Below are positions 26,506 to 33,826 of a DNA stretch of 37,006 nt, in pieces. The DNA lies in the NCBI RefSeq assembly GCF_008017805.1, contig NZ_VRTT01000073.1, forward strand, positions 1-37,006. Direction: 5' to 3'. Within the stretch, counting starts at the first letter, position 1. The number at the start of each line of letters is the position of its first letter. Source of the DNA: Paenibacillus sp. N3.4 (lineage in GTDB: Bacteria; Bacillota; Bacilli; Paenibacillales; NBRC-103111). Under the pieces are notes generated by a model. It was given only the letters and a program-made list of their open reading frames with translations. It made no database searches and was not told the origin of the DNA. The position numbers and the translations under genes are program-made.

Positions 26506-27729
26506 CTATTTAAGATTCAATTGTCCTTTGAAAATAGTGAAAATGGAATGCGTCACAGTGACAGTACCATCACTATTAATGCTAATTTCTGTTGGCTTAT
26601 AGCTTGTAGGATAGAATGAATACCTCTTTTGGTAAAATGCATCCAAAAAGTAGCTATTGACTCCATTTTTCTTCGTTACTTCATTTAACTCATTTACGAG
26701 TGATTGCAAGCCATTTTGCAGATCTGACTTATTGTTAAGTAGAACTTCAAGGAAATCAAGATAATCGTCGTTAGAAATCGTTGCCATGATTCTCATTTCG
26801 CCATTCTGAGGTAAAGCAATTTGCGGCATTTGGTATGTAAAATGCAGTGTCTTACTACCTAGCGTTATTGATGAAAATTTAGCTTGAATACTTGCCAATA
26901 CAGCGTCCGCGCCAGTGGATGTTGAGGTAGAGGATTCTTCTGCCGTTGACTGGCTAACGAGAACGTCATCCTTAAACATGCCAGTAGCAGTAAATCTCCC
27001 CGAAGGATCGTATAGCTTGCCTTCACCATTTCTTTTGCCATCTTTAAACATTCCAACGTACTTGCTTCCATCCTTAAGCGTTAGAGTGCCTTTGCCATAA
27101 AAATTCCCATGTTTTAGTTCACCTTCATATTTACCCCCGTCTGAGAAAGTGTATACACCAGTGCCATCTGGAAAGTTGTCTTTAAATTCACCTTCATACT
27201 TCGTTCCGTTTGTTGTGAATATTCCTTTCCCATTTGCCTTACCGTTGACAATATCTCCAACGTACTTGGCTCCTTGGGCGTATAGTTCTCCTTGTGGCAC
27301 TTGCTTCTTAGAGGTGATACTAACTTTTCTTAAATCCCCATCCCAAGCGATTTCATTTCCACTTGCTTCTCCAACAAATCGAAGTGGGACAAGAGTATTT
27401 CCATCGATGATATTTGGTGGAACCTCTAATGTTGTTGCCTTACCATTGAGAACCGCATTGGTATCGCCAATCTTCATTTGAATATTCAATCCATCCTTGA
27501 TTCCTGTTATTGTATTCGTATTTGAGTCCCAAGTAACTTTTAAGCCCAATTTTTCGAAAACTGCTCTGATTGGTACTAGTGTCGTACCATCTTGAATGAT
27601 AGGCGCTACTTCAAACGCTAGTTGTTGACCATCTACGAATACCGATATGGGCTTCTGGGTATCAGCTAATGCAATGCTAGGAACGGCTATTGCCATACAA
27701 ACAAATGATGCAAGTGTCTTTCGAATCAT
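26506..27729 (-). CDS. Secreted protein with stalk domain and MORN repeats
   Basis: The 407-residue protein has a signal peptide (cleavage near ALADT) and a stalk (copper-amine-oxidase-N) domain about residues 28-140 (IQDGTTLVPIRAVFEKLG; IIDGNTLVPLRFVGEASG). Four or five MORN repeats follow (about 150-255; motifs YVGDIVNGKANGKG, YEGEFKDNFPDGTG, YEGELKHGNFYGKG, YVGMFKDGKRNGEG), then a C-terminal domain (about 280-407) of unknown type. Start ATG 27727-27729 follows AAGGAGG at seven bases. The stalk plus MORN layout suggests a surface-exposed scaffold. It is divergent from the XRE gene at 27869, with a palindrome between them. Confidence 0.85.
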   Translation of the reverse strand: MIRKTLASFVCMAIAVPSIALADTQKPISVFVDGQQLAFEVAPIIQDGTTLVPIRAVFEKLGLKVTWDSNTNTITGIKDGLNIQMKIGDTNAVLNGKATTLEVPPNIIDGNTLVPLRFVGEASGNEIAWDGDLRKVSITSKKQVPQGELYAQGAKYVGDIVNGKANGKGIFTTNGTKYEGEFKDNFPDGTGVYTFSDGGKYEGELKHGNFYGKGTLTLKDGSKYVGMFKDGKRNGEGKLYDPSGRFTATGMFKDDVLVSQSTAEESSTSTSTGADAVLASIQAKFSSITLGSKTLHFTYQMPQIALPQNGEMRIMATISNDDYLDFLEVLLNNKSDLQNGLQSLVNELNEVTKKNGVNSYFLDAFYQKRYSFYPTSYKPTEISINSDGTVTVTHSIFTIFKGQLNLK

Positions 27730-27773
27730 CCTAATCCCTCCTTGGAATGAAAAATTTGTCGCAATTCATAACA

Positions 27774-27787
27774 TCGTATATATACGA
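27774..27787. promoter_or_regulatory. Palindromic operator candidate
   Basis: TCGTATATATACGA is a perfect 14-bp palindrome in the short gap between the divergent stalk/MORN gene and the XRE regulator gene. A related half (ACGCTTGTATATAGG) lies just before the XRE start. A binding site for that regulator is plausible. Confidence 0.45.
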
Positions 27788-27868
27788 AGTTTACAATTAT
27801 ATTTCTGGTATGAGTCCCTGTTTTCATATGCATCCCTCTCATACGCTTGTATATAGGAGCGTGATGCT

Positions 27869-28231
27869 ATGTCAGCGGATTTTATCAAAATGGTTGGAGA
27901 GCGAATCAGGACTTTAAGGAAAGAAAAAGGCTACACACAAGAGTCATTAGCAGAAAAATCAGGTGTATACATCACTTACATATCGGATATCGAAAGAGGT
28001 TCAAGGAATATTTCCCTTGAAACGCTTGAAAAGGTACTTGTTGCTTTAGAGGTCAATGCGGTAGAGGTATTTCGTGTTGAGGGCATAGAAGGCATAGAGG
28101 AACGCAATGATAAACAAGTGCTAATTAACGCTTTTCATTCGCTATTGGCTGGTAGAGAGCTAGAAGAAGTGCAAATGCTTCTGAAAGTGGCAAAGGAAGT
28201 TCTGGGGACGTTTGATCGACTTGGGAAGTAG
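27869..28231 (+). CDS. XRE-family transcriptional regulator
   Basis: This 120-residue protein has an N-terminal Cro/C1 helix-turn-helix (about residues 8-66: GERIRTLRKEKGYTQESLAE, then YITYISDIERGSRNISLETL). A short helical C-terminus (about 80-117) may dimerise. SinR-like small repressors have this layout. ATG 27869 follows TAGGAG. It is transcribed away from the stalk/MORN gene and followed by its own terminator, so it is probably monocistronic and may regulate itself and the divergent operon through the palindrome at 27774. Confidence 0.85.
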   Translation: MSADFIKMVGERIRTLRKEKGYTQESLAEKSGVYITYISDIERGSRNISLETLEKVLVALEVNAVEVFRVEGIEGIEERNDKQVLINAFHSLLAGRELEEVQMLLKVAKEVLGTFDRLGK

Positions 28232-28252
28232 ATTATCAGGGATACACAAAGG

Positions 28253-28286
28253 AGCCGCAGATTGAATCCTGCGGCTTTTGATTTTG
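28253..28286 (+). terminator. Rho-independent terminator
   Basis: The 8-bp stem AGCCGCAG / CTGCGGCT with an 8-base loop is followed by TTTGATTTTG. It ends the XRE transcript. Confidence 0.8.
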
Positions 28287-28683
28287 CACGTGATGTTGAC
28301 CATGCTTAGTGTCTTACATAAAATTCAAGTTTCATGTAAGGTAGAGATTCATGATAATGTCGCTGGTTTGCTGTGCATATGCCATCAGCGGGAAAAGTGA
28401 ACAGCAAAATGGTTAAAAGTACCCTGGGGTATGCGGAACATAAATTAAACGATGCGTCCAATCACTTTGCAAACTCAATCAATCCGTCCGACTCACCACG
28501 ATCTATGCCATCCGTAGCCCCAAGCCACACAATCCTTATTTTGTTGCATCATGAAAATCCATGAAAGCTTATACAGCCAACGTTTGTGCCGATTCCATGA
28601 AAATTCCTACTGGACAATGCAACATAACGTTTGGTACAGTCCCAGCCAATGCAACATATTGTATGGGATAAGGGGAGATTCAC
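28287..28683. other. Non-coding region upstream of the tyrosine recombinase
   Basis: No gene is supported. AATGCAACATA occurs twice as a direct repeat (28616-28626 and 28648-28658), with a related TTGTTGCAT near 28540. ACGTTTG also occurs twice (CAACGTTTGTGCC, ATAACGTTTGGTAC). These may be recombinase arm or core sites, or regulator sites. A weak promoter (TTGGTA, 17 bases, ACATAT) lies just before the gene. Confidence 0.4.
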
Positions 28684-29226
28684 TTGAACGTAGTCCAGCC
28701 GATTCGTGATAAAAACAAGATTGAAGCAATCAAAGACCTACTACGTCACCAGTCCATACGGGACGAATTTCTATTCACACTTGGCATTAACAGCGGACTT
28801 CGCATTTCTGATCTACTGCCGCTACGTGTATGTGATGTGAAGGATAAGTCGCACATTACAATCAAAGAGAAGAAAACTGGCAAGGACAAGCGTTTCAAGA
28901 TCAACAGTAACCTTCGCACCGTCATTGATGAATATATACGGCGTATGGACGAAAAAGAATTTCTGTTCGCTTCTAGGAAGACAGGGTTGCCGATTCGCCG
29001 TGAACAAGCTTATAAGATACTCAACAACGTTGCTAAGGAGGTTGGGCTTGGCGAAATTGGTTGCCATACCATGAGGAAATCATTTGGCTTCCATTTCTAC
29101 CAGAAGACAAAGGATGTAGCGTTGCTACAGGAATTGTTCAATCATTCTGCGCCGAGCGTGACGCTTCGTTATATTGGCATTAATCAAGATATTATGGATA
29201 AGGCTATTGATGATTTTAGCTTATAA
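28684..29226 (+). CDS. Minimal tyrosine recombinase (phage integrase family)
   Basis: The 180-residue protein is essentially the catalytic domain alone. All expected residues are seen: Arg40 (SGLRISDL), a lysine in EKKTGK (63-67), His128 and Arg131 (CHTMRKSFG), His154 (FNHSAPSV) and nucleophile Tyr163 (RYIG). Start TTG 28684 has AGGGGAG upstream; no ATG fits. Typical integrases have 300-400 residues with an arm-binding and a core-binding domain; short forms of about 180-190 residues without these are common in Firmicutes mobile elements. It could act on nearby repeats; no att site is proven. Confidence 0.85.
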   Translation: MNVVQPIRDKNKIEAIKDLLRHQSIRDEFLFTLGINSGLRISDLLPLRVCDVKDKSHITIKEKKTGKDKRFKINSNLRTVIDEYIRRMDEKEFLFASRKTGLPIRREQAYKILNNVAKEVGLGEIGCHTMRKSFGFHFYQKTKDVALLQELFNHSAPSVTLRYIGINQDIMDKAIDDFSL

Positions 29227-29475
29227 AATAAGAAAGAGCCTCGAATGGAATTGAACGTGAATGCCCATCATGGCTGTTGCCTTATTTTAAGTGGAGAAAT
29301 GTAACTGGTTACTTTATTTTAGTATGGGAAAACCCTTGTATTATAAGCAAACAACGATTTGCCGTTGATTATCTTAGTTATCGCAGCTTCTATCGTGAAA
29401 TAGTAAATCCTTGTTGACCTTTCAGCCATGTAAAATCACCTATGTTTGTCGTAGAATTTAATAGGGTTCGCTCGG

Positions 29476-29640
29476 ATGAAGCATTCAACAGCATCTTTAT
29501 TAAATAGCAGAAGTCTGGCTAATGTGAAAAGTGCAATGGAATCCATTGTAAAAGAAACAGGTATGTTAAACGGGGTTAATATAATTCATCCCATACTCAC
29601 TACCGTACGAACAGAAGCCAAGGAGAGAAGCACAGTCTGA
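29476..29640 (+). CDS. Possible 54-residue ORF overlapping an inverted repeat
   Basis: The frame from ATG 29476 to TGA 29640 encodes MKHSTASLLNSRSLANVKSA and a further 34 residues without membrane character. The upstream ribosome site is weak. The second half is encoded by the left arm and loop of the large inverted repeat at 29555-29671. It may be a real small protein, or an accident of the repeat. Confidence 0.3.
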   Translation: MKHSTASLLNSRSLANVKSAMESIVKETGMLNGVNIIHPILTTVRTEAKERSTV

Positions 29641-29671
29641 ATTATATTAACCCCGAAGAACGTACCTGTTT
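29555..29671. repeat. Large imperfect inverted repeat (33-nt arms, 51-nt loop)
   Basis: The arms are 29555-29587 and 29639-29671. The inner 17 bp (CGGGGTTAATATAATTC and its complement) pair perfectly; after a 3-base internal loop the outer 13 bp (AAACAGGTATGTT against AACGTACCTGTTT) pair with one G-T. T-rich sequence follows on both strands. It could be a long bidirectional terminator between the recombinase and the minus-strand gene at 29693, a MITE-like element, or a binding or recombination site. Confidence 0.8.
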
Positions 29672-29692
29672 GTATTTCATTTCTTTTTGTTG

Positions 29693-30649
29693 TTAAAATG
29701 GAAGCATATTATCATCTATATCAATTACTGGTGGAGACTCGGAGAGGAAATCGAAACTTTGCTTTCCGATTTTGCCGTATTCCTTTTCATATGTCCACAG
29801 ACTCATTACTTTCCTTTTCGTTATTGATACGGATTTCTTCCCAAAAAGAACATATGGCTCAGTTTTATAGGTATTGGCTTGCCATAAGTGCTGTGGAAGG
29901 TTTAATACATAAGGCTGGACTATACAATCTATCATATTATGTTCCTTAAGCTTTGTCAGATACGTGTCCAATGTTGTAGCCTTTATGCCCGTTTCCTCCA
30001 TAATTCTCTGCAGAGAAATGTCAACGCCATTTGTAAACAGATCGTTTTTATGTTTTAGAAAGGCATACAAATAAAAACCCACCGTATTGATTTCTGCATA
30101 ACTCATGCAATACATGAACACTTCAAAAGGAATAAGATGGGTTTTGTACACATCGTAATAAGTGCCATCTAAAACCCTTTCCTCTACAGATTCTTGGGTT
30201 CTGTGGAATGCCTTTATAGGTAACTTAACTTTAAAATTCTTATAATTATCAAGTCTTATCGGGCAATCTGCTTTATTTTGCTCATTGGTGTAGAAATCAA
30301 GAAACCCGTCATCAATGGATAGAAGGATGGGAAAATCGGTCGTAGTCTCCAGATAACCAAGTGTCTCTAATACGCCATCCTTCTTGATCATGTAATCCAA
30401 TGTTTTGTTGGTTTTGGCGTAACCCAATATCTGTTTAATTTTATCTTGTGTCATCTTTTCGTAGTAATAGTATTTACAATAACGGTAAAGCCACGTACAT
30501 AAATACACATAACTGTAAGCAAAAGCAATATGGCTGCTATCCTCCAAATTTTCGCTGGATAGGAGGTCATCAAATATTTCATTTGGCATGTATAATGTTG
30601 TCTCTTTGTTCGTGTAATCGAACAATTTAATAATTTCAGTGGCTTTCAT
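29693..30649 (-). CDS. Winged-helix protein, plasmid replication-initiator-like
   Basis: From ATG 30647-30649 (AAGGAG 10 bases upstream; an in-frame ATG at 30673 overlaps no ribosome site) the protein has 318 residues. It is rich in Tyr/Phe with two apparent helical domains. The C-terminal part contains a winged-helix signature (DISLQRIMEETGIKATTLDT, then YLTKLKEHNMI), and the N-terminal part a helical region with TQDKIKQILGYAKTNKTLDYM. This two-part layout resembles replication initiators and DnaD-type proteins of Firmicutes plasmids, but the similarity is at the fold-pattern level only. Neighbours (tyrosine recombinase, IS110, a HUH Rep further on) support a mobile-element gene. Confidence 0.55.
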   Translation of the reverse strand: MKATEIIKLFDYTNKETTLYMPNEIFDDLLSSENLEDSSHIAFAYSYVYLCTWLYRYCKYYYYEKMTQDKIKQILGYAKTNKTLDYMIKKDGVLETLGYLETTTDFPILLSIDDGFLDFYTNEQNKADCPIRLDNYKNFKVKLPIKAFHRTQESVEERVLDGTYYDVYKTHLIPFEVFMYCMSYAEINTVGFYLYAFLKHKNDLFTNGVDISLQRIMEETGIKATTLDTYLTKLKEHNMIDCIVQPYVLNLPQHLWQANTYKTEPYVLFGKKSVSITKRKVMSLWTYEKEYGKIGKQSFDFLSESPPVIDIDDNMLPF

Positions 30650-30777
30650 GGATCTGTTTCTCCTTTTTCTCATTTGAATTTAGTATTCTTGTTACTTCAA
30701 AACTTACATTTTAATCCAATACATTCATAGAAATCATCCCCATTTTCATTCCTTTTCATAAATGTTCAGCAGAAAGA

Positions 30778-30801
30778 AACATGGCAAGTGATTGCCACGT
30801 T
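30778..30801 (-). terminator. Probable terminator of the two-gene minus-strand operon
   Basis: A 10-bp stem (AACATGGCAA / TTGCCACGTT, loop GTGA, one G-T) is followed on the minus strand by TTCTTTC. It lies about 80 bp past the stop at 30881. Confidence 0.5.
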
Positions 30802-30880
30802 CTTATGCATATTTCCCTGCAAATATTTCCATCAGAGCCATTAGAGCTTCTCAGCCTACTGCGAATAACTAAAACTACAG

Positions 30881-31126
30881 TCATCTAATCTCATAAGCCA
30901 ACAAAAATTTCTTCAACCGTAGGTGTAGTAGGTTCGTCTGACAATCAATCTCCAGCCCATGAACCATCGTTATAACATCCTCAACCATCAGCATATGCAG
31001 TGACTTTCCTTCTTTCAGCACCGCATCCATCACAGCATTGATCGCAGTTTGACATGTATGAATTTTGCTAACAAGTTCATCTTCCTCTAAAACTAATTGC
31101 TCATATTTCAGCATTTCTTCGCTCAT
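30881..31126 (-). CDS. Small helical protein, second gene of a divergent operon
   Basis: The 81-residue acidic, leucine-rich, helical protein (MSEEMLKYEQLVLEEDELVS onward) contains two histidines and two cysteines without a clear metal pattern. Its ATG overlaps the TGA of the preceding gene (ATGA), so translation is coupled. It probably forms a coiled-coil partner for the product of 31123-31401. No family recognised. Confidence 0.65.
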   Translation of the reverse strand: MSEEMLKYEQLVLEEDELVSKIHTCQTAINAVMDAVLKEGKSLHMLMVEDVITMVHGLEIDCQTNLLHLRLKKFLLAYEIR

Positions 31127-31401
31127 ACGTCACGCTCCCTGCTGGAATCGGAGAGGATAATGCTTTGTTTAAGTTTGAGGGCTAATGCTTGTTTTTCAAG
31201 ACTACTCCGCATGTTATATAGGGTTTCGACTACTTCTGATAGTGTAGATTCATGCAAAATTGATCCTAGAAGCAAAGCGGATTGAATGATTTGCTCCTGA
31301 AGGTATTGCAGGGTTTTCATTTGATGTAATAAATTGTGTTCTCCGTCGGAAACATTAAAGTACTTTTGTTTCATGGAAGACGTTCTTGCTTCATCTTTCA
31401 T
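31123..31401 (-). CDS. Small helical protein, first gene of a divergent operon
   Basis: The 92-residue protein is mostly helical (LLHQMKTLQYLQEQIIQSAL, then TLSEVVETLYNMRSSLEKQAL). ATG 31399-31401 has AAGGGAG upstream. It is transcribed from a strong promoter (31520-31548, minus strand) whose -35 box lies in a palindrome shared with the divergent HTH gene at 31624. The gene pair plus divergent repressor is the usual layout of small regulated modules on mobile DNA; function is unknown. Confidence 0.65.
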   Translation of the reverse strand: MKDEARTSSMKQKYFNVSDGEHNLLHQMKTLQYLQEQIIQSALLLGSILHESTLSEVVETLYNMRSSLEKQALALKLKQSIILSDSSRERDV

Positions 31402-31519
31402 TATTGATTCAACTCCCTTTAGCCAAGTTCACGGCTTGATTGATAATACCAGCAGCCAGACTGTAGTGTGTTTATTCGGGAGTTGTCAAGAGAAAGCTCC
31501 ATTCATCGATAATAACCGT

Positions 31520-31548
31520 ATTGTATCACTCTACCAAATTAAAGTCAA
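31520..31548 (-). promoter_or_regulatory. Sigma-A promoter of the minus-strand two-gene operon
   Basis: On the minus strand, TTGACT (plus-strand 31543-31548), 17 bases, TACAAT (plus-strand 31520-31525). The match to consensus is close. The -35 box is the left half of the palindrome at 31543-31566. Confidence 0.8.
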
Positions 31549-31566
31549 GTCAATATAAACTTGACT
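31543..31566. promoter_or_regulatory. Palindromic operator holding both divergent -35 boxes
   Basis: AGTCAAGT, eight bases, ACTTGACT is a perfect inverted repeat. Each outer half contains the TTGACT -35 box of one of two back-to-back promoters. A dimeric repressor bound here would block both; the HTH protein encoded at 31624 is the natural candidate. Confidence 0.75.
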
Positions 31567-31589
31567 AAAAAGATTGTGGATGGTATACT
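31561..31589 (+). promoter_or_regulatory. Sigma-A promoter of the HTH regulator gene
   Basis: TTGACT (31561-31566), 17 bases, TATACT (31584-31589). The predicted start is about 28 bases before ATG 31624. The -35 box is the right half of the palindrome at 31543-31566. Confidence 0.8.
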
Positions 31590-31623
31590 TCATTCATAAA
31601 CTTGGAAGCGGTGGACACTAAAC

Positions 31624-32196
31624 ATGAAAAACAACATAAAAGCTATTCGTAAAATACGGAACATTAGCCAGCAAGTCATTGCTGATGCTTTAGGAGTCAC
31701 CATTACAGCCGTTAACAAATGGGAGAACAATCTCACTATCAAGATTCCAGATAAGAGGGTCAAGCAAATTGCAGAAGTGCTGGGCGTCAACGAAGGAGAT
31801 ATTTATTCGGAGGAGTTAGATGAAGCGAAAATTAAGATGGCTGTCGTCCAAGGTGAGATCGAAAAACTTCAAAAAGATGGGTATGTCGTTTTTAATTTTG
31901 TAAACGATGCAACAATGGATGATCGGGACTATGACGCTATTAATGAAAGATTTGAATGGAAGCGCAGCATGTATCCCATTATCGAATCCTTCGTTAATGA
32001 AAACTTTTCAAAGGCATTAACTTACAAAGACCAAGTTGTTCTGGGCAAGAATATGGCTTTGTATTTGAGTGAAGATTCGGATAAGTTGGAGTTTCTTCAA
32101 AGGGTAGTTCAATTTTTGTCGGATTCAGATGCATCGCATGATGCTGATCTTGTAGCACTTTATGAGAAGCATAAACAAAAGAATCTGCCAGAGTAA
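31624..32196 (+). CDS. HTH (XRE-type) regulator with C-terminal extension
   Basis: The 190-residue protein has an N-terminal helix-turn-helix (about residues 4-62: IKAIRKIRNISQQVIADALG, TAVNKWENN, RVKQIAEVLGVNEGDIYSE). A charged C-terminal part (about 65-190) has no known domain and may sense a ligand or mediate oligomerisation. ATG 31624 has GGTGG upstream. The gene is divergent from the small two-gene operon at 30881-31401, and one palindrome contains the -35 boxes of both promoters, which fits autoregulation plus repression of the operon. Confidence 0.8.
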   Translation: MKNNIKAIRKIRNISQQVIADALGVTITAVNKWENNLTIKIPDKRVKQIAEVLGVNEGDIYSEELDEAKIKMAVVQGEIEKLQKDGYVVFNFVNDATMDDRDYDAINERFEWKRSMYPIIESFVNENFSKALTYKDQVVLGKNMALYLSEDSDKLEFLQRVVQFLSDSDASHDADLVALYEKHKQKNLPE

Positions 32197-32221
32197 CATG
32201 TTTTTCCTGAAATATCCATTA

Positions 32222-32250
32222 TTGACAATTGAGTGACGGGCGTGTAGTAT
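32222..32250 (+). promoter_or_regulatory. Promoter with consensus -35 upstream of a 22-codon ORF
   Basis: TTGACA (32222-32227), 17 bases, TAGTAT (32245-32250). The spacing is ideal and the -10 moderate. It could drive the micro-ORF at 32299 and the structured RNA at 32368-32467. Confidence 0.5.
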
Positions 32251-32298
32251 ACCAGCCAGCCTGGTTGTCTTACGTCCGATATTGAAAGGTGAGATGTG

Positions 32299-32367
32299 AT
32301 GATAGATAACCAAGCAATGAGGAAATACATTTACCGAATCCAAGTCGTTTCAATCACATACGCTTGA
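32299..32367 (+). CDS. Possible 22-residue peptide
   Basis: ATG 32299 follows AAGGTGAG with a 5-base spacer and a promoter about 50 bases upstream. The peptide is MIDNQAMRKYIYRIQVVSIT then YA: a basic centre with a hydrophobic tail, similar in general look to small signalling or leader peptides. It ends a few bases before the structured region attributed to the IS110 element, so it may instead lie in the element's left end by chance. Confidence 0.35.
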   Translation: MIDNQAMRKYIYRIQVVSITYA

Positions 32368-32467
32368 CTTTGAATGTTTATTGAGAGGGAAATATTGCTT
32401 AGGTATCTTTGTGGCTCAGACCACTTGAAATGAGGATGCAAATTCCCTTTGAACTAAGCATTCAAGG
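32368..32467 (+). ncRNA. Candidate IS110 bridge RNA segment
   Basis: The 100 bases before the IS110 transposase gene fold as nested stems: 32368-32376 with 32459-32467 (9 bp, one G-U), 32386-32391 with 32443-32448 (AGGGAA/TTCCCT), 32395-32398 with 32438-32441 (TTGC/GCAA) and a terminal GTGG/CCAC hairpin (32411-32424). Asymmetric internal loops separate them. IS110-group elements carry a bridge RNA in the non-coding end upstream of the transposase, with internal loops that pair to donor and target. Loop-to-DNA pairing was not established here. Confidence 0.55.
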
Positions 32468-32501
32468 TTAGCGTATAGATCATGTGGAAGAAGGTAAATG
32501 C

Positions 32502-33770
32502 ATGAAGGAACACGTTGATTTGCAGCAGAAATGGGAAGAGACCCGTATGAAGCATATATTTGTAGGCATTGACCTACATAAACGGCAACATGTGGCGGTT
32601 TTCCTCAATGGATTTAAGCGGAAACTGGGTGAGTTTAAATTTGACAATAAACCGAATGCTTTTCCGTTGTTATTGCAGGAAGTAAAGAAGTATTTGAAGA
32701 AGGGCATGAAGGCGATTTACGGTTTAGAGGACACAGGTGGTCTTGGCAGGGCTTTAGCGGTGTATCTTGTGGAGCAGAAGCAAACCGTAAAGGAAGTCAA
32801 TCCTGCACTCGCTAACGGTGTGCGTAAAGCCAATCCTATCGCAAGGAAGTCAGACGAATGGGATGCGGAATGTGTTGGTAGCGTCCTGGTGGACAAGCTA
32901 GAATCCTTGCCTGATGCGAATCCCATAGACCAGTATTGGGTTATCGCTCAACTTGTGACAACACGAACAGCGATAGCTAATGAACATAGGATTCTTGTCA
33001 ATCAACTTCATGCTCAAATTTCCCATCACTATCCAAGTTATCGGAAGTTTTTTAGCGAATTGGATGGGAAAACGTCTCTGGCTTTCTTTGAACGTTATCC
33101 AGCTCCGCATCATTTGGATGGTGTAAGTGTTCAAGAGCTTCGGGAGTTCCTTCTAGTACCCAGCAATTATGCTTGTTCCTTGAAAAGTGCAGAGAAGATT
33201 CTAAACCTTGTACATGAAGATGGTTCCACCAAGCGGAACTATCAGGAGGACAGGGATTTTATTATACAAAGTCACATAAGACGCATACGTACTTGTAAAG
33301 AAGAAATGCAGGCAATTGAGGAACGATTGGTTATATTGATGAAGGATACGGGTTATAAGCTTGACACCATGTATGGTGTTGAGGTTGTAACAGCAGCATC
33401 ATTTGTGGCTGAGATTGGTAGTATTGGGCGATTTAGCAATGCAGATAAGCTTGCCAATTTTTCTGGTATTGCTCCTGTACTGTATGGTTCTGGCGACAAG
33501 CACAAGCATTATAAGTGCAAGCAAGGGAATAGAGCCTTGCATGAGTTGTTTTATCGGCTGGCGTGTAGACAGATTGGCACGAAGCGTGGGAGTGGCGAAC
33601 CTAATAACCCCTACTACTATGAGTATTATCAGCAGAAGTTAGCGGCAGGGAAGACAAAAACTCAGGCAATTATTTGTATCATGCGAAAATTGGTTGATGT
33701 GATTTACGCTTTGATGAAAAACAAGACGGAATATGTAATGCCAGCGGTGCAAATGAAGCAAGCTGGATGA
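32502..33770 (+). CDS. IS110-family transposase (DEDD recombinase)
   Basis: The 422-residue protein has an N-terminal RuvC-like DEDD domain: Asp24 (VGIDLHK), Glu76 (YGLEDTGG), Asp118 and Asp121 (KSDEWDAE). A helical middle follows, then the C-terminal Transposase_20 domain (about 285-370: GVEVVTAASFVAEIGSIGRF, ADKLANFSGIAPVLYGSG) holding the serine thought to attack DNA. Both catalytic halves look intact, so the element may be active. ATG 32502 with AGAAGG upstream is preferred over an in-frame GTG at 32484; ATG 32547 is another option. It lies directly upstream of the orphan Rhs tip. Confidence 0.9.
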   Translation: MKEHVDLQQKWEETRMKHIFVGIDLHKRQHVAVFLNGFKRKLGEFKFDNKPNAFPLLLQEVKKYLKKGMKAIYGLEDTGGLGRALAVYLVEQKQTVKEVNPALANGVRKANPIARKSDEWDAECVGSVLVDKLESLPDANPIDQYWVIAQLVTTRTAIANEHRILVNQLHAQISHHYPSYRKFFSELDGKTSLAFFERYPAPHHLDGVSVQELREFLLVPSNYACSLKSAEKILNLVHEDGSTKRNYQEDRDFIIQSHIRRIRTCKEEMQAIEERLVILMKDTGYKLDTMYGVEVVTAASFVAEIGSIGRFSNADKLANFSGIAPVLYGSGDKHKHYKCKQGNRALHELFYRLACRQIGTKRGSGEPNNPYYYEYYQQKLAAGKTKTQAIICIMRKLVDVIYALMKNKTEYVMPAVQMKQAG

Positions 33771-33777
33771 TATAATG

Positions 33778-33814
33778 AGGTGGTAACTGGAAGTTAATGG
33801 TTGCCACCTTTTCT
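33778..33814 (+). terminator. Rho-independent terminator after the IS110 transposase
   Basis: The 10-bp stem AGGTGGTAAC / GTTGCCACCT (one T-G pair, 12-base loop) is followed by TTTTCT. Confidence 0.75.
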
Positions 33815-33826
33815 ATCGGTGCATGA

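Larger units (their letters stand above)
32368..33826 (+). mobile_element. IS110-family insertion sequence (ends approximate)
   Basis: The element comprises the structured 5' region, the transposase gene and a 3' terminator. IS110 elements lack terminal inverted repeats, so the ends cannot be read directly. The right limit is inferred because Rhs-core coding sequence (RFIN, stop, DTYEG) starts at about 33827. The left limit is uncertain by up to about 150 bp. Confidence 0.65.
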
